DNA of 64,000 bases from Phycisphaerales bacterium (GTDB lineage Bacteria; Planctomycetota; Phycisphaerae; Phycisphaerales; UBA1924): NCBI GenBank assembly GCA_040217175.1, contig JAVJNT010000002.1, forward strand, positions 920,001 through 984,000. The letters run 5' to 3'. The notes under the pieces were generated by a model, which was not told where the DNA came from, ran no database searches, and saw only the letters and a list, made by a program, of their open reading frames with translations. Within the stretch, counting starts at the first letter, position 1. Each line of letters opens with the position of its first letter. The position numbers and the translations under genes were made by a program. Positions 35,788 to 42,847 of this stretch are shown in pieces.

Positions 35788-38202
35788 ATGCATGCGCTGC
35801 TGGCACGCGCGACCGCCACGCCCGACGGGCTGGCCAGCCGGCTCTTCTCGCTGCGCGAGCTGGGCTTCGGGCAGGACGGCGTGACGCTCGGCTTCGACCG
35901 GCCGCTGCCCACGTGGGGCTGGGCGCTCGTCGTCATCGCGTGCGTCCTCGTCGGCTGGTGGGGCTACCGCAAGCTCGAAGGACCGAAGACGGCTCGGTCG
36001 GTGCTCGCGGGCATCCGCGCCGCGCTCATCCTGCTCTTGGTCGTCTTGGCGTGCGGCCCAAGGCTGGAGCGCACGAGCGAACGGCTCGAACCCGACTGGG
36101 TCCTGGTGCTCGTCGATCGCTCGGTCTCGATGCGCGTTGCCGACGCGCCCATCGCGGTGGCTGGTACGTCGCGCGCGACGCGAGACCAGCAGGTCCGTGC
36201 GTTGCTCGAGCGGCACGGGGCCATGTTCGCCGAGATCGCTACTGATCGTGAACTCGTCTGGCTGGGCTTCGATGCCGCGGCCTTCGACCTGCGTGCGCGA
36301 TCGGGTGACGAGCAAGTCGAGCCTGGTCCACCCGAGCTGCCAGAGGCCGACGGACGGCGAACTGCGCTGGGCTCGGCCATCACCGGAGCGCTGACGCGCG
36401 CTGCTGCGCGACCGCTGTCGGCGGTCGTCGTCTTCAGCGACGGCCGGTCGATCGACGCGCCGTCGGCGGCCGTGGTCCGGCGGCTCGTGGGCGAGCGCGT
36501 GCCCGTGCACGTCGTACCCATCGGCAGCCCCGAGGCGGCGACCGACGTCGCGCTCGTGCAGGCCGTCGCGCCCGAGGCTGCCTTCGCGGGCGACCAGGCG
36601 CCGGTGCGCGTACGCATCGATCGACGCGGGCCGGCCGGTGGCTCGTCGGGCGTGCTTCGGCTCGTCGACCGCGCGACGGACGAGGTCATCGACGAGGTCC
36701 GCATCGGTGCCGGCGACGAGCGATGGAGCGACGACGAGATCGAGCTCACGCTCGTCGCGAGCGACCTGCAGGCCGGTGAGACCGACTGGCAGGTGCGCTT
36801 CGTGCCCGACGAGCCCGACCTGCTGGCCGAGAACGACTCGGCCGACCTGAGCGTTCGCGTCGTGGACCGGGCGCTCCGCGTGCTCTACATCGACGGCAGC
36901 CCAAGGTGGGAGCGGCGATACCTCACCAGCATGCTGCTGCGCGAACCCAGCGTGCGGAGCAGCTCGCTGCTGCTCGCCGCACGCCGCAGCTTCATCGAAG
37001 AAGGCAACGTCACCATCGGCTTCCCGCCCACCAGCGACGAGGAATGGGCCGAGTACGACGTGGTCGTGGTGGGAGACGTGCGATCGGGCCTGTTCAGCGC
37101 CGAGCAGCTCGACCAGCTCCGCGAGCACGTGGCCAGTCGCGGCGCGGGCCTGCTCTGGGTGGGCGGTATTGCGAACACGCCGGCAAGCTGGCGCGGCACG
37201 CCGCTCGAAAACCTGCTGCCCTTCCGCATGGACCAGGGTGCGGGCGTGTCGGACTCGAGCCGCCCGGTCGTGCTCGAGCGCACGCCGTCGGGCGAGCGGC
37301 TCGGCGTGTTGCGGCTCGACGAGAGCCTCACGACGTGGCCCGACTATCTGAGCGACCCACAGACCGGCTGGAACCGGCTGTGGTGGAGCCAGCGCATCGA
37401 CGACGCCGCGCTCAAGCCGACCGCCGAGGTGCTCGCGCGATTCGTGCCGGTCGAGGGCGTCGGGCCGGCGTTGCCGGCGGTGCTGACCATGCCCTACGGC
37501 TCGGGCCGCGTGGTGTACGTCGCGACCGACGAGATCTGGCGGTTTCGCTACGGGCGCGGTGAGCCGCTGTTCGAGCGCTTCTACCTGCCGCTGGTGCGCA
37601 TGCAGGCGCGCGGTCGGCTCGCGCGGACCGGGGCCGAGGCGGCCCTGAGCGTGTCGCCAAGGCCCGCGCTCGTCGAACGGCCGGCGCGCGTGGAGGTCCG
37701 CCTGCTCGATCAATCGCTGGTCGACCGCCGGCTGCCGGCCGTGCGCGCGCAGGTGCGTCCGATCGGCGAGGGCGCGCAGGCCGCCGCGCCGCAGTCGCTC
37801 ACGCTGGGCATCGAGGACACGGGCGCCCGCCGATCGCTCTCGCAGGGCTACGCCGCCTCGTGGCTGCCGACCGAGCCGGGCACGTACGAGATCATCGTGG
37901 ACGAGCCGCTGCTGGCTCCGCTGGGCCTGCGCATCGAGGTGGACGTCCTGGCCGATAGCGACGAGCTGCGCGACCCGATGGCCGACCACGACCTGCTCGC
38001 ATCGCTGGCCGAGCAGACCGGCGGACGCGTGCTGGGCATCGACACGCTAGGCGAGCTGCCCGGAGCCCTGCCGCGGCGTGAGGTGGTGATTGCCGGGCAG
38101 CCGCAGCTCGAACCGCTGTGGGATCGCCCGGTGGTGCTGATCGTGCTGCTGCTGCTGCTGGCCGGCGAGTGGGTCGGCCGGCGGTTGATTCGATTGATCT
38201 GA
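35788..38202 (+). CDS. Membrane protein with vWA and glutamine-amidotransferase-like domains
   Basis: This 804-residue protein has two N-terminal helices (about residues 45-62 and 73-90). A vWA domain with a complete MIDAS (VLVLVDRSVSMRV) follows, then a beta-sandwich-like region. A class-I GATase-like segment has VVVGDVRSGLFSAEQLDQL and GLLWVGGIANTP, without an obvious catalytic Cys-His pair. A C-terminal helix (LIVLLLLLAGEWVG) completes it. This architecture is common next to DUF58 and BatA genes in Planctomycetes. The ATG follows the previous stop with no gap. It should expose its vWA domain outside the cytoplasm. Confidence 0.88.
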   Translation: MHALLARATATPDGLASRLFSLRELGFGQDGVTLGFDRPLPTWGWALVVIACVLVGWWGYRKLEGPKTARSVLAGIRAALILLLVVLACGPRLERTSERLEPDWVLVLVDRSVSMRVADAPIAVAGTSRATRDQQVRALLERHGAMFAEIATDRELVWLGFDAAAFDLRARSGDEQVEPGPPELPEADGRRTALGSAITGALTRAAARPLSAVVVFSDGRSIDAPSAAVVRRLVGERVPVHVVPIGSPEAATDVALVQAVAPEAAFAGDQAPVRVRIDRRGPAGGSSGVLRLVDRATDEVIDEVRIGAGDERWSDDEIELTLVASDLQAGETDWQVRFVPDEPDLLAENDSADLSVRVVDRALRVLYIDGSPRWERRYLTSMLLREPSVRSSSLLLAARRSFIEEGNVTIGFPPTSDEEWAEYDVVVVGDVRSGLFSAEQLDQLREHVASRGAGLLWVGGIANTPASWRGTPLENLLPFRMDQGAGVSDSSRPVVLERTPSGERLGVLRLDESLTTWPDYLSDPQTGWNRLWWSQRIDDAALKPTAEVLARFVPVEGVGPALPAVLTMPYGSGRVVYVATDEIWRFRYGRGEPLFERFYLPLVRMQARGRLARTGAEAALSVSPRPALVERPARVEVRLLDQSLVDRRLPAVRAQVRPIGEGAQAAAPQSLTLGIEDTGARRSLSQGYAASWLPTEPGTYEIIVDEPLLAPLGLRIEVDVLADSDELRDPMADHDLLASLAEQTGGRVLGIDTLGELPGALPRREVVIAGQPQLEPLWDRPVVLIVLLLLLAGEWVGRRLIRLI

Positions 38203-38228
38203 GGATCTCGGGGGATGGAGGAAGCACC

Positions 38229-39428
38229 ATGAAGGCGCGCAGAATCGTCGCGGTCGTTGCTGGAGTGTTCGCCTGTGCCTCGGCCGCACAGGCGCAGACC
38301 GGCGGCCAGCCGAGCCCCGAGAGACTCGCACAAGCTCGTGAGATGCGCGACAAGGCCGTCGAATACCTGCTCGACCAGCAGGACGCCGGCACCGGCGGCT
38401 GGAGCGTGCGCCCGGACGGCCCGAACCTGCCGGCCATTACGGGCCTCGTGCTGATGGGCATGACCGCCGACGACGCGCTGCCCACGCGCGACGAGGCCAC
38501 GAAGCGCGCGGTCGACCGGGGCTATGCGTTCCTCTACGGCTACCAGCAGGGTGACGGCGGCATCTACGACCAGATCCTGCCGCAGTACAACACTGCCATC
38601 TCGCTGGCGGCGCTCTCGCGGCTTGACACGCAGCGGGCGCGTAGCGCCTCGCGCGACGCCCTGGCCTTCCTCCGCACGCTGCAATACAGCGAGGACAACG
38701 CGAACCCCGAGCTGCGCGTCAGCCGCTCGCACCCCTTCTACGGCGGCATCGGCTACGGCGGAAGCGGGCGACCCGACAACAGCAACATGCACATGTTCAT
38801 GATGGCGCTCGAAGAGGCCGGCGTGCCCAGCGACGACCCGGCGGTGCAGCGCGCCCTGGTCTTCCTGCAGCGCACGCAGATGGACGGCCGCGTGAACGAG
38901 ATGGACTACGCCGAGGGCTCGCGACAGGGCGGGTTCATCTATGCCACGAGCCCCAGCGGCGAGCAGATCGGCGTGGGCGAGAGCAAGGCCGGCACGATCG
39001 AGGAAACGCTGAGCGACGACACGACCGCCAGCCGCTTGCGTGCCTACGGCTCGATGAGCTACGCGGGCTTCAAGAGCTACGTCTACGCGGACCTGCCGCG
39101 CGACGACGTGCGGGTCACGGCGGCGCGAAAGTGGATCGGCGAGAACTACACGCTCGAAGAGAACCCCGGCATCGGCACCGACGGATACTACTACTTCATC
39201 CTCACGTTCTCGCGCGCCCTGGATGCCTTCGGCGAACCCACGCTCGAAGTCGTCGCCGACGATCGCTCGACGCGTCGTGCGAACTGGGCCGACGACCTGA
39301 TCGCCCAGCTCGCCACCCTGCAGAACGACGACGGCTCGTTCCGCTCGGTCGACGACCGCTGGATGGAGAACAACCCCGTGCTGATCACCGCGTACACGCT
39401 GATCGCGCTCGGCGAGGTGATCGACTGA
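38229..39428 (+). CDS. Secreted protein with prenyltransferase/squalene-cyclase-type alpha-alpha repeats
   Basis: This 399-residue protein has a signal peptide (residues 1-22, ending AQAQ). Repeats of the alpha/alpha-toroid type follow, each carrying a Gly/Trp-rich turn: QDAGTGGWSVRPDGPNLPA, QQGDGGIYDQI, FYGGIGYGGSGRPDN and NDDGSFRSVDDRW. Prenyltransferase and squalene oxidase repeats share this form, but the DxDD catalytic motif of cyclases is not seen. A non-enzymatic binding role is more likely. GGAGG precedes the start. It closes the Bat-like operon, 26 nt after the previous gene, and may be handled by it. Confidence 0.85.
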   Translation: MKARRIVAVVAGVFACASAAQAQTGGQPSPERLAQAREMRDKAVEYLLDQQDAGTGGWSVRPDGPNLPAITGLVLMGMTADDALPTRDEATKRAVDRGYAFLYGYQQGDGGIYDQILPQYNTAISLAALSRLDTQRARSASRDALAFLRTLQYSEDNANPELRVSRSHPFYGGIGYGGSGRPDNSNMHMFMMALEEAGVPSDDPAVQRALVFLQRTQMDGRVNEMDYAEGSRQGGFIYATSPSGEQIGVGESKAGTIEETLSDDTTASRLRAYGSMSYAGFKSYVYADLPRDDVRVTAARKWIGENYTLEENPGIGTDGYYYFILTFSRALDAFGEPTLEVVADDRSTRRANWADDLIAQLATLQNDDGSFRSVDDRWMENNPVLITAYTLIALGEVID

Positions 39429-39442
39429 ACAGGTGGATCCGC

Positions 39443-40201
39443 TCAGCGCTTGCCGTGGTGGTCCACTGCGTGCGGCGGCGAGGTCGCTTCCTTCGCCTCA
39501 AGCATGTCTTTCACCCGTGACCACGGCAGCGGCATGTACTCCCAGCAATCGACACCGACGTCGAAGCTGAGGGCGTTGGGCATGTTCGCCTCGCGCCAGG
39601 GCTCGAAGTTGCCGTGGGAGTGGCCGTACAAGTGGAATACGCCGCGGTGCGAGTGGTGCCACACTGCGTGGGCGTAGTGGCTGAGGAACACGCGGCGTGT
39701 CCTGGCCTTCGGGCTCGAAGCCACGCTCTTGCGCAGGTTCGAGTCGCACCAGAGATCGTCCTCGGTCGCGGTATGGTCGGGCCCGATGTAGAGCATCACC
39801 GCTTCGTAGCAGTAGGTGAACCGATCGCGCGTGACGTGGCGGCGGTCGTGATTGCCCCAGACGATGCGGACATCGCGGCAACGGATGGACTCGCGGTACT
39901 TGCGCACCTGCTTCGCGTCGCTGGACAGTGCAAAGTCGCCGAGGATCCACAGCGTTGCATCCTCCGGCACGACCATGTTGATGTTCTCGATCAGGGCGCG
40001 ATCCATCCGGCGGACGGATTCGGCCGACGCCTTCCAGCTTTGGAGCCTGTTCGATGCCCGATGACGCTCGAACTGGTCGCGATCGGCATCGGTCATGAAG
40101 GCCGTGCGGGTGGCATGCTTCAAAATGCCGGCGTGGCCGAGGTGGAGGTCTGCGGTGAAGTAGTCTCGGTCCGCGTACGAATTCGTAGTTGTGGTATGCA
40201 T
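39443..40201 (-). CDS. Calcineurin-like metallophosphoesterase
   Basis: This 252-residue protein has the metallophosphoesterase motifs: DYFTADLHLGH (D-x-H), WILGDFAL (GD), IVWGNHDRR (GNHD), LSHYAH and LYGHSHGNFE (GHxH). These bind two metals and hydrolyse a phosphoester in the cytoplasm. It belongs to a set of uncharacterised phage- and bacterium-type members. The ATG at 40201 lies just 2 bases beyond the 3' end of the tRNA-Arg gene on the same strand, with no room for a Shine-Dalgarno sequence. The gene is probably transcribed with the tRNA. The reading frame also runs open through the tRNA gene. Confidence 0.88.
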   Translation of the reverse strand: MHTTTTNSYADRDYFTADLHLGHAGILKHATRTAFMTDADRDQFERHRASNRLQSWKASAESVRRMDRALIENINMVVPEDATLWILGDFALSSDAKQVRKYRESIRCRDVRIVWGNHDRRHVTRDRFTYCYEAVMLYIGPDHTATEDDLWCDSNLRKSVASSPKARTRRVFLSHYAHAVWHHSHRGVFHLYGHSHGNFEPWREANMPNALSFDVGVDCWEYMPLPWSRVKDMLEAKEATSPPHAVDHHGKR

Positions 40202-40203
40202 AA

Positions 40204-40276
40204 CGGCCCCGGCAGGATTCGAACCTGCAACCTCCGCATTCGTAGTGCCGGACTCTATCCGTTGAGCTACGGGGCC
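40204..40276 (-). tRNA. tRNA-Arg (ACG)
   Basis: A 73-nt cloverleaf: acceptor GGCCCCG/CGGGGCC, D arm GCTCAACGGATAGAGT, anticodon loop CTACGAA (anticodon ACG, normally edited to ICG), T loop TTCGAAT, discriminator G. One anticodon-stem pair (28-42) is G-G in this reading. No CCA is encoded. Confidence 0.93.
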
Positions 40277-40315
40277 TGATGGAATCACCCGCGCCCGCTC
40301 TCACGGGCGACGGGG

Positions 40316-41458
40316 CTAGGTCTGCGCCGACTCCGCGTCGCGGCGGAGCAGGCTGGTTACCTGGTCTCCCAGGTTCTGCTGGCCCGAGCCGAACACGAAG
40401 GTGGTCTTGGCGCCGCGGAGGATCTCCTGCAGCGCCTCGAGCTCACGCAGGCGCGCCAGCTGCGGGTTGTCGGCCAGCAGCTTGGCGGTGTTCGCCTGGC
40501 TGCGGACCGCCGCGGTCTCCTCGCGGCGACGGATGAGGTTGGCCTCGGCCTGCTTCTGGGCGACGATGACCTCGTTCAAGATCACCTTCATGTCGCCCGG
40601 CAGGATCACGTCCCGAAGGCCGACGCCCGAGACCGTGACGCCGAACTCGGCCGCACGGGCCGAGAGGCGGTTACGGATCTGCGAGCCCACCTCGTCCTTG
40701 GTCGAGAGCAGCTGCTCGAGCGTTCGGCCACCCACCGCGGTGCGCAGTTCGAGCTGCGCCTCTCGGTAGAGCGACTGCTCCCAGTCGCTCACCTCGGTCA
40801 CCGCTCGCACGGCGTCGGTCACGCGGTGGGTCACCACCAGGTTCATGCGCAGCGTCACCTTGTCGGCCGTCATGATCTCCTGGCCCTGGATGTCGGCCAC
40901 CTGCTCGCGCAGGTCGACGGTCTTCCAGGTCACGCTCGCGCCGCCCTTCCAGTAGACGAAGAGCCCCGGGCCGAGCTGGTCAGCCAGCTCACCGTCTCGG
41001 AAGAGCATCACGCGCTCGTGGCTCTCCACGCGCAGGCCGCCCAGCAGTGCCGAGCCACCGGGGAAGCCCAGGATGGCCTCGAGCTTGGGGTGGACGAACC
41101 GGCCCTCGTGCACGCTGAACCGCTCGACCTCGACGGTCGCCGGCGCCTTCCAGAAGGCGTGGAGCCCGCTGGAGAGGATCGCGCCCAGGCGCCCGTCGAT
41201 CCAGACGAGCGCCCGCTCGTCGTCCTTCAGGTCGACGATCACCAGGCGAGACGCCAGGCGCTGGTCGCTCACGAGCGCCCGGAGGCGGTCGTGCTCGAAG
41301 CGCGGGCGCAGCGTGTCGATCACCTCGACGCGGTCGCGCCGGCTCCAGGGCCAGACGGTGGGCATGCGATACACGCCCGGCTCGAGCACGCGCTCGAGCT
41401 CGCCGTGGCGGAACCACAGGCCCAGCTCGAGCGTGCGGATGCGGATGGTCTTCAGCAT
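40316..41458 (-). CDS. Slipin-type SPFH (stomatin/prohibitin) domain protein
   Basis: This 380-residue protein has an unusual N-terminal half: a first SPFH-like strand set with ERVLEPGVYRMPTVWPW, then a duplicated-looking ERVMLFRDGELADQLGPGLFVYWKG. A C-terminal slipin core follows with MTADKVTLRMNLVVTHRVTD, GVRDV-like GVGLRDVILPGDMK and a long helix ending KLLADNPQLARLRELEAL. No clear N-terminal membrane hairpin is seen. Slipins assemble as rings on membranes and act as scaffolds. AAGGAG about 9 nt upstream supports the ATG at 41458. The tRNA-like array lies upstream on the same strand. Confidence 0.88.
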   Translation of the reverse strand: MLKTIRIRTLELGLWFRHGELERVLEPGVYRMPTVWPWSRRDRVEVIDTLRPRFEHDRLRALVSDQRLASRLVIVDLKDDERALVWIDGRLGAILSSGLHAFWKAPATVEVERFSVHEGRFVHPKLEAILGFPGGSALLGGLRVESHERVMLFRDGELADQLGPGLFVYWKGGASVTWKTVDLREQVADIQGQEIMTADKVTLRMNLVVTHRVTDAVRAVTEVSDWEQSLYREAQLELRTAVGGRTLEQLLSTKDEVGSQIRNRLSARAAEFGVTVSGVGLRDVILPGDMKVILNEVIVAQKQAEANLIRRREETAAVRSQANTAKLLADNPQLARLRELEALQEILRGAKTTFVFGSGQQNLGDQVTSLLRRDAESAQT

Positions 41459-41722
41459 AGCTGCAGCTCCTTTCCGTGCTGCGGTGTCAGAAACCAGGAA
41501 CAACTCCGTCCCTGAGAACCGCAGACGCACGACGGGGAATGGCAAGCCAGGCGAGTCCCGATCCACGAACGAGCCCGCGTTGGCGGCGGGATCGGGCTTG
41601 AGGCGCCCCAGGGAACGCGCTGCGCCCGGAGCCGATCGAGACCGAGTCCGGGCCCAGAAGGCGCGGGATCACGATCACGCTCGACAACGGGCCGCCGCGC
41701 TGTGAGGCGTCGGTATCCGCTC

Positions 41723-41792
41723 GACCGCTGGCCGCCGAGGCGGTCTCTTGCGTCAGCGTGCGATGCAGCACATCGCGCCGCGTCGGCAAGAG
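41723..41792. other. Nested hairpins downstream of the tRNA-like array
   Basis: Two structured elements overlap slightly: GACCGC/GCGGTC (41723-41745), and CTCTTGC/GCAAGAG (41745-41792) enclosing a perfect GCGATG/CATCGC hairpin with a 5-nt loop. They lie in the gene-free 41459-41860 stretch, where I see no convincing protein. They may belong to the array transcript. Confidence 0.4.
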
Positions 41793-41832
41793 CGCCCGGG
41801 CGTGGTGGGTGGTCCCCTGGCTTCCGTGGGTA

Positions 41833-41849
41833 CCAAGTGAAGAGCTTGG
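41833..41849 (-). other. Anticodon-arm-like hairpin (CTT)
   Basis: CCAAG and CTTGG form a perfect 5-bp stem around the 7-nt loop CTCTTCA, which has a T at position 33 and reads CTT as anticodon (Lys). No T arm follows, so this is at best a fragment. Confidence 0.35.
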
Positions 41850-41860
41850 CGGGGCTAACC

Positions 41861-41887
41861 GGCCCCTGCGGGAGGAGTCGAACCTCG
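41861..41887 (-). pseudogene. 3' fragment of a tRNA-like element (T arm and acceptor strand)
   Basis: A T arm, CGAGG-TTCGACT-CCTCC (four good pairs), is followed by CGCAGGGGCC, which resembles an acceptor 3' strand. No matching 5' half is found directly upstream; that position is taken by the previous tRNA-like element. Confidence 0.4.
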
Positions 41888-41908
41888 GGCCTTTCGGCCT
41901 GACCATGG

Positions 41909-41980
41909 GTGACGATGCCGGACTCGAACCGGCGATTGTCGCGTTATTGCGCGATGCTCTGCCAACTGAGCTAATCGTGG
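41909..41980 (-). tRNA. tRNA-like element D, 6-nt anticodon loop, type undetermined
   Basis: The D arm (GCTCAGTTGGCAGAGC) and T arm (GCCGG-TTCGAGT-CCGGC) are canonical. The anticodon stem TCGCG/CGCGA is perfect but encloses only six bases (CAATAA), so no normal anticodon with T33 can be read. The acceptor pairs over five bases (ACGAT/ATCGT), then fails at the end. Probably a decayed tRNA, or one whose loop has lost a base. Confidence 0.45.
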
Positions 41981-42065
41981 GCCGCACACCACCGGTAGAA
42001 CCCGTTGTCTCGAAACACGCCGAACCGAATCGGGAGCGCGTCGCCGGACGATGGCGTACGGCAAA

Positions 42066-42130
42066 GGACGCGGAAGGACTCGAATCCTCCCCATCTGCGT
42101 TGTGCGCGCAGCCGCCCACCCGGGGCGTCC
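42066..42130 (-). tRNA. tRNA-like element C, D-arm-less, possible CAC anticodon
   Basis: Only 65 nt long. The acceptor pairs over six bases (GGACGC/GCGTCC) and the anticodon stem CTGCG/CGCAG is perfect, with loop CGCACAA giving CAC (Val) but with G instead of T at position 33. The D arm is replaced by 12 nt, and the T arm has an A-C mismatch at the conserved 53-61 pair. Likely degenerate. Confidence 0.4.
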
Positions 42131-42205
42131 ATGGGACCGTCGTGCGTCTGCGGATGTCAGAGAGCGGCAAGGGCAACGCGCCCTCGCGATCGAAACCAAA
42201 CCAAG

Positions 42206-42291
42206 CGGGCCGGACGGGACTCGAACCCGCGTGTGCCCATCGAGGGCCCCCGGTCGACAGCCGGGTTGCTTCGCCGCTTGCATACCGACCC
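42206..42291 (-). tRNA. tRNA-like element B: GTC anticodon on a long-variable-arm body
   Basis: An 86-nt cloverleaf: acceptor GGGTCGG/CCGGCCC with seven pairs (one G-T), a D loop containing GG, a perfect anticodon stem CCCGG/CCGGG with loop CTGTCGA (anticodon GTC, Asp). An 18-nt variable region can form GCCC/GGGC. The T arm GCGGG-TTCGAGT-CCCGT is followed by discriminator G. Standard tRNA-Asp has a short variable loop; long variable arms belong to Leu, Ser and Tyr. The identity is therefore unclear. Confidence 0.65.
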
Positions 42292-42311
42292 GAACCACGA
42301 ACCTCTTGCAA

Positions 42312-42385
42312 TGACCCCGGCAGGAGTTGAACCTGCACTGAGCGGATTCTGAATCCGCCGCCTCTGCCAATTGGGCTACGGGGCC
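42312..42385 (-). tRNA. tRNA-like element A: CAG anticodon on a short-variable-loop body
   Basis: A 74-nt cloverleaf: acceptor GGCCCCG/CGGGGTC (one G-T), D loop CAATTGGCAGA on a 3-bp stem, perfect anticodon stem GCGGA/TCCGC with loop TTCAGAA (anticodon CAG, Leu). The 5-nt variable loop is TCAGT, the T arm GCAGG-TTCAACT-CCTGC, discriminator A. A leucine tRNA should have a long variable arm, so the charging enzyme is uncertain. It is the best formed of the array. Confidence 0.7.
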
Positions 42386-42389
42386 CTCT

Positions 42390-42847
42390 TGTTATGTTCT
42401 CGCGACCCGGGCGCACCGATCGCGCCCACGGTTGCACGAACCGAAACACACGATGACCGTGCGCCCATCCCGCGGGAACGCGATCATCAACGAATTGCCG
42501 CACCGGCCCCGGAAGGGGAACTCACCGCCGACGGCCCGACCTGATTGGAAGGGGAGGCGTCGGCTCGCGGGTTCCGCTGCCGACGCCGGGCGATTAGCCA
42601 GACGTTCTCGGCAGCAATCCATCTTCGACCAGCAGGCCGAATCGCAGGCTGGCAAGATACCACGCATCGCGTGGCGACTCGCCGGCACCGTGCTTCATCG
42701 AGATGGAGTGCTGCAACGTCATTGGACGTGAGTTTTCCACGAGAATCGCCCGCCGTCAAGCAGCGCCGAAGAAAACTTTCTATTTGATACCGCGTCGCAA
42801 CAGAACGAATGCGAACCGTTGCTCGTGCAGCATCCCTAGTTTCGAAG
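42390..42847. other. 458-bp stretch without a convincing gene
   Basis: It lies between the tRNA-like array and the start-distal end of the minus-strand reductase gene. Several short open frames cross it on both strands, but none has a start signal or recognisable family. Base composition is less GC-rich near 42700-42840 (runs of A such as GAAGAAAAC). I see no clear terminator or promoter. Confidence 0.5.

Noticed and set aside
34936..37989. 1,017-residue open frame antisense to the Bat-like operon
   Set aside because: Shadow frame over genes with clear vWA and membrane motifs.
41855..42370. 171-residue open frame across the tRNA-like array
   Set aside because: It reads straight through cloverleaf elements A to D; high-GC tRNA DNA often stays open by chance.
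42312..42385. Plus-strand reading of element A as tRNA-Gln (CTG)
   Set aside because: The anticodon stem is nearly palindromic, but the T loop (TTCAACT) and D loop are only correct on the minus strand.
42392..42688. 98-residue open frame in the gap after the tRNA-like array
   Set aside because: No Shine-Dalgarno sequence or -10 hexamer, odd Cys/Arg-rich composition, no family.
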